From: Neoechinorhynchus agilis
Taxonomy: Eukaryota; Acanthocephala
Assembly: GCA_051530055.1 (NCBI GenBank)
Contig: CM121343.1
Coordinates: forward strand, 2,728,001 to 2,792,000
Direction: 5' to 3'
Length of the DNA: 64,000 nt
Part shown: piece after piece, positions 63,818-64,000 of the stretch
Layout: each line of letters begins with the position of its first letter
Numbering within the stretch: the first letter of the stretch is position 1
Translations under genes and position numbers: made by a program
Notes under the pieces: generated by a model
The model's database searches: none
Told to the model about the DNA's origin: nothing
The model's input: only the letters and a program-made list of their open reading frames with translations

Positions 63818-64000
63818 ATATCGAAAAAATCCATCGGAATGGTAAATTTTGACTTGTGGTGAAGATAATCACCCGGTTACAAATCATTTTTTATTGTGAT
63901 GAAATATTTCGAAATAGGAAACCTCGCCTTCGCAATCATCTAAAAAGGTTTTTGGTTATTGTTTAGGAAAAAGACAAGAACCAAAAAAACTTTTTAGATG
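63818..64000. mobile_element. Foldback Y, second copy, cut by the window edge
   Basis: About 130 bp from AAAATCCATCGGAATGGTAA to AAAAAGGTTTTTGGTTAT matches the left arm of foldback Y at 36165-36300 with few differences. The sequence then begins to turn back (AAGAACCAAAAAAACTTTTT), so the loop and right arm start at the window end. Confidence 0.75.

Overview
The window reads as animal nuclear DNA of a small-genome invertebrate, most likely a nematode. It is AT-rich and has compact genes with very short introns (about 42-62 nt where the joins can be read). The genes are metazoan: rabconnectin-3/DmX, an SK potassium channel, receptor guanylate cyclase, cysteine string protein, casein kinase 1 and ubiquilin. 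At least eight of eleven genes have a pyrimidine-rich 3' splice acceptor ending in AG only 0-14 nt before the ATG, the layout expected of spliced-leader trans-splicing. No bacterial, organellar or viral gene set is present. The phylum is inferred; the sequence does not prove it.

Layout, left to right. 1-1600: 66-bp satellite. 1.7-2.9 kb: a foldback element and two inverted copies of a tRNA-like SINE. 3208-5308 (+): a GCN5/PCAF-type acetyltransferase with an unexplained in-frame stop. 5.8-7.4 kb (-): a decayed LINE. 7.4-11.2 kb: mostly empty, with one inverted repeat. 11.2-14.7 kb: two arrays, a 188-bp higher-order repeat and a 275-bp repeat. 14750-24441 (+): rabconnectin-3/DMXL. 25006-28436 (-): SK channel with a 108-bp array in an intron. 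28.4-30.8 kb: empty. 30.8-31.8 kb: 214-bp array. 32079-32945 (-): ATP synthase subunit b. 33.2-34.5 kb: 190-bp array. 35.9-36.6 kb: nested palindrome. 36891-37605 (+): cysteine string protein. 37.8-39.0 kb: 289-bp array. 39387-43494 (-): receptor guanylate cyclase. 44.0-45.6 kb: 64-bp array. 47344-48530 (+): casein kinase 1 delta/epsilon. 48.8-49.9 kb: 150-bp array. 50611-52293 (+): ubiquilin. 53.4-55.1 kb: SINE-derived 303-bp array ending in an inverted copy. 55489-59796 (-): three genes in a row, DR1/NC2-beta, RFT1 and an unknown basic protein, possibly an operon. 60.4-61.4 kb: foldback element whose interior is a 46-bp satellite. 61.4-64.0 kb: two more SINE copies and the edge of a second copy of the palindromic element seen at 36 kb.

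The genes are not one pathway. They are a housekeeping and neuronal mix: rabconnectin-3 with V-ATPase assembly, cysteine string protein at synaptic vesicles, SK channel and guanylate cyclase in signalling; subunit b, ubiquilin, RFT1, DR1 and CK1 in core cell biology. The striking property is structural. Eleven unrelated tandem arrays, nearly one per intergenic gap, fill about a fifth of the window. Two of them repeat a splice acceptor plus ATG in every unit, and several mobile elements are large foldbacks. No clearly new biochemical system is visible. The array and foldback architecture is the part most worth following up.
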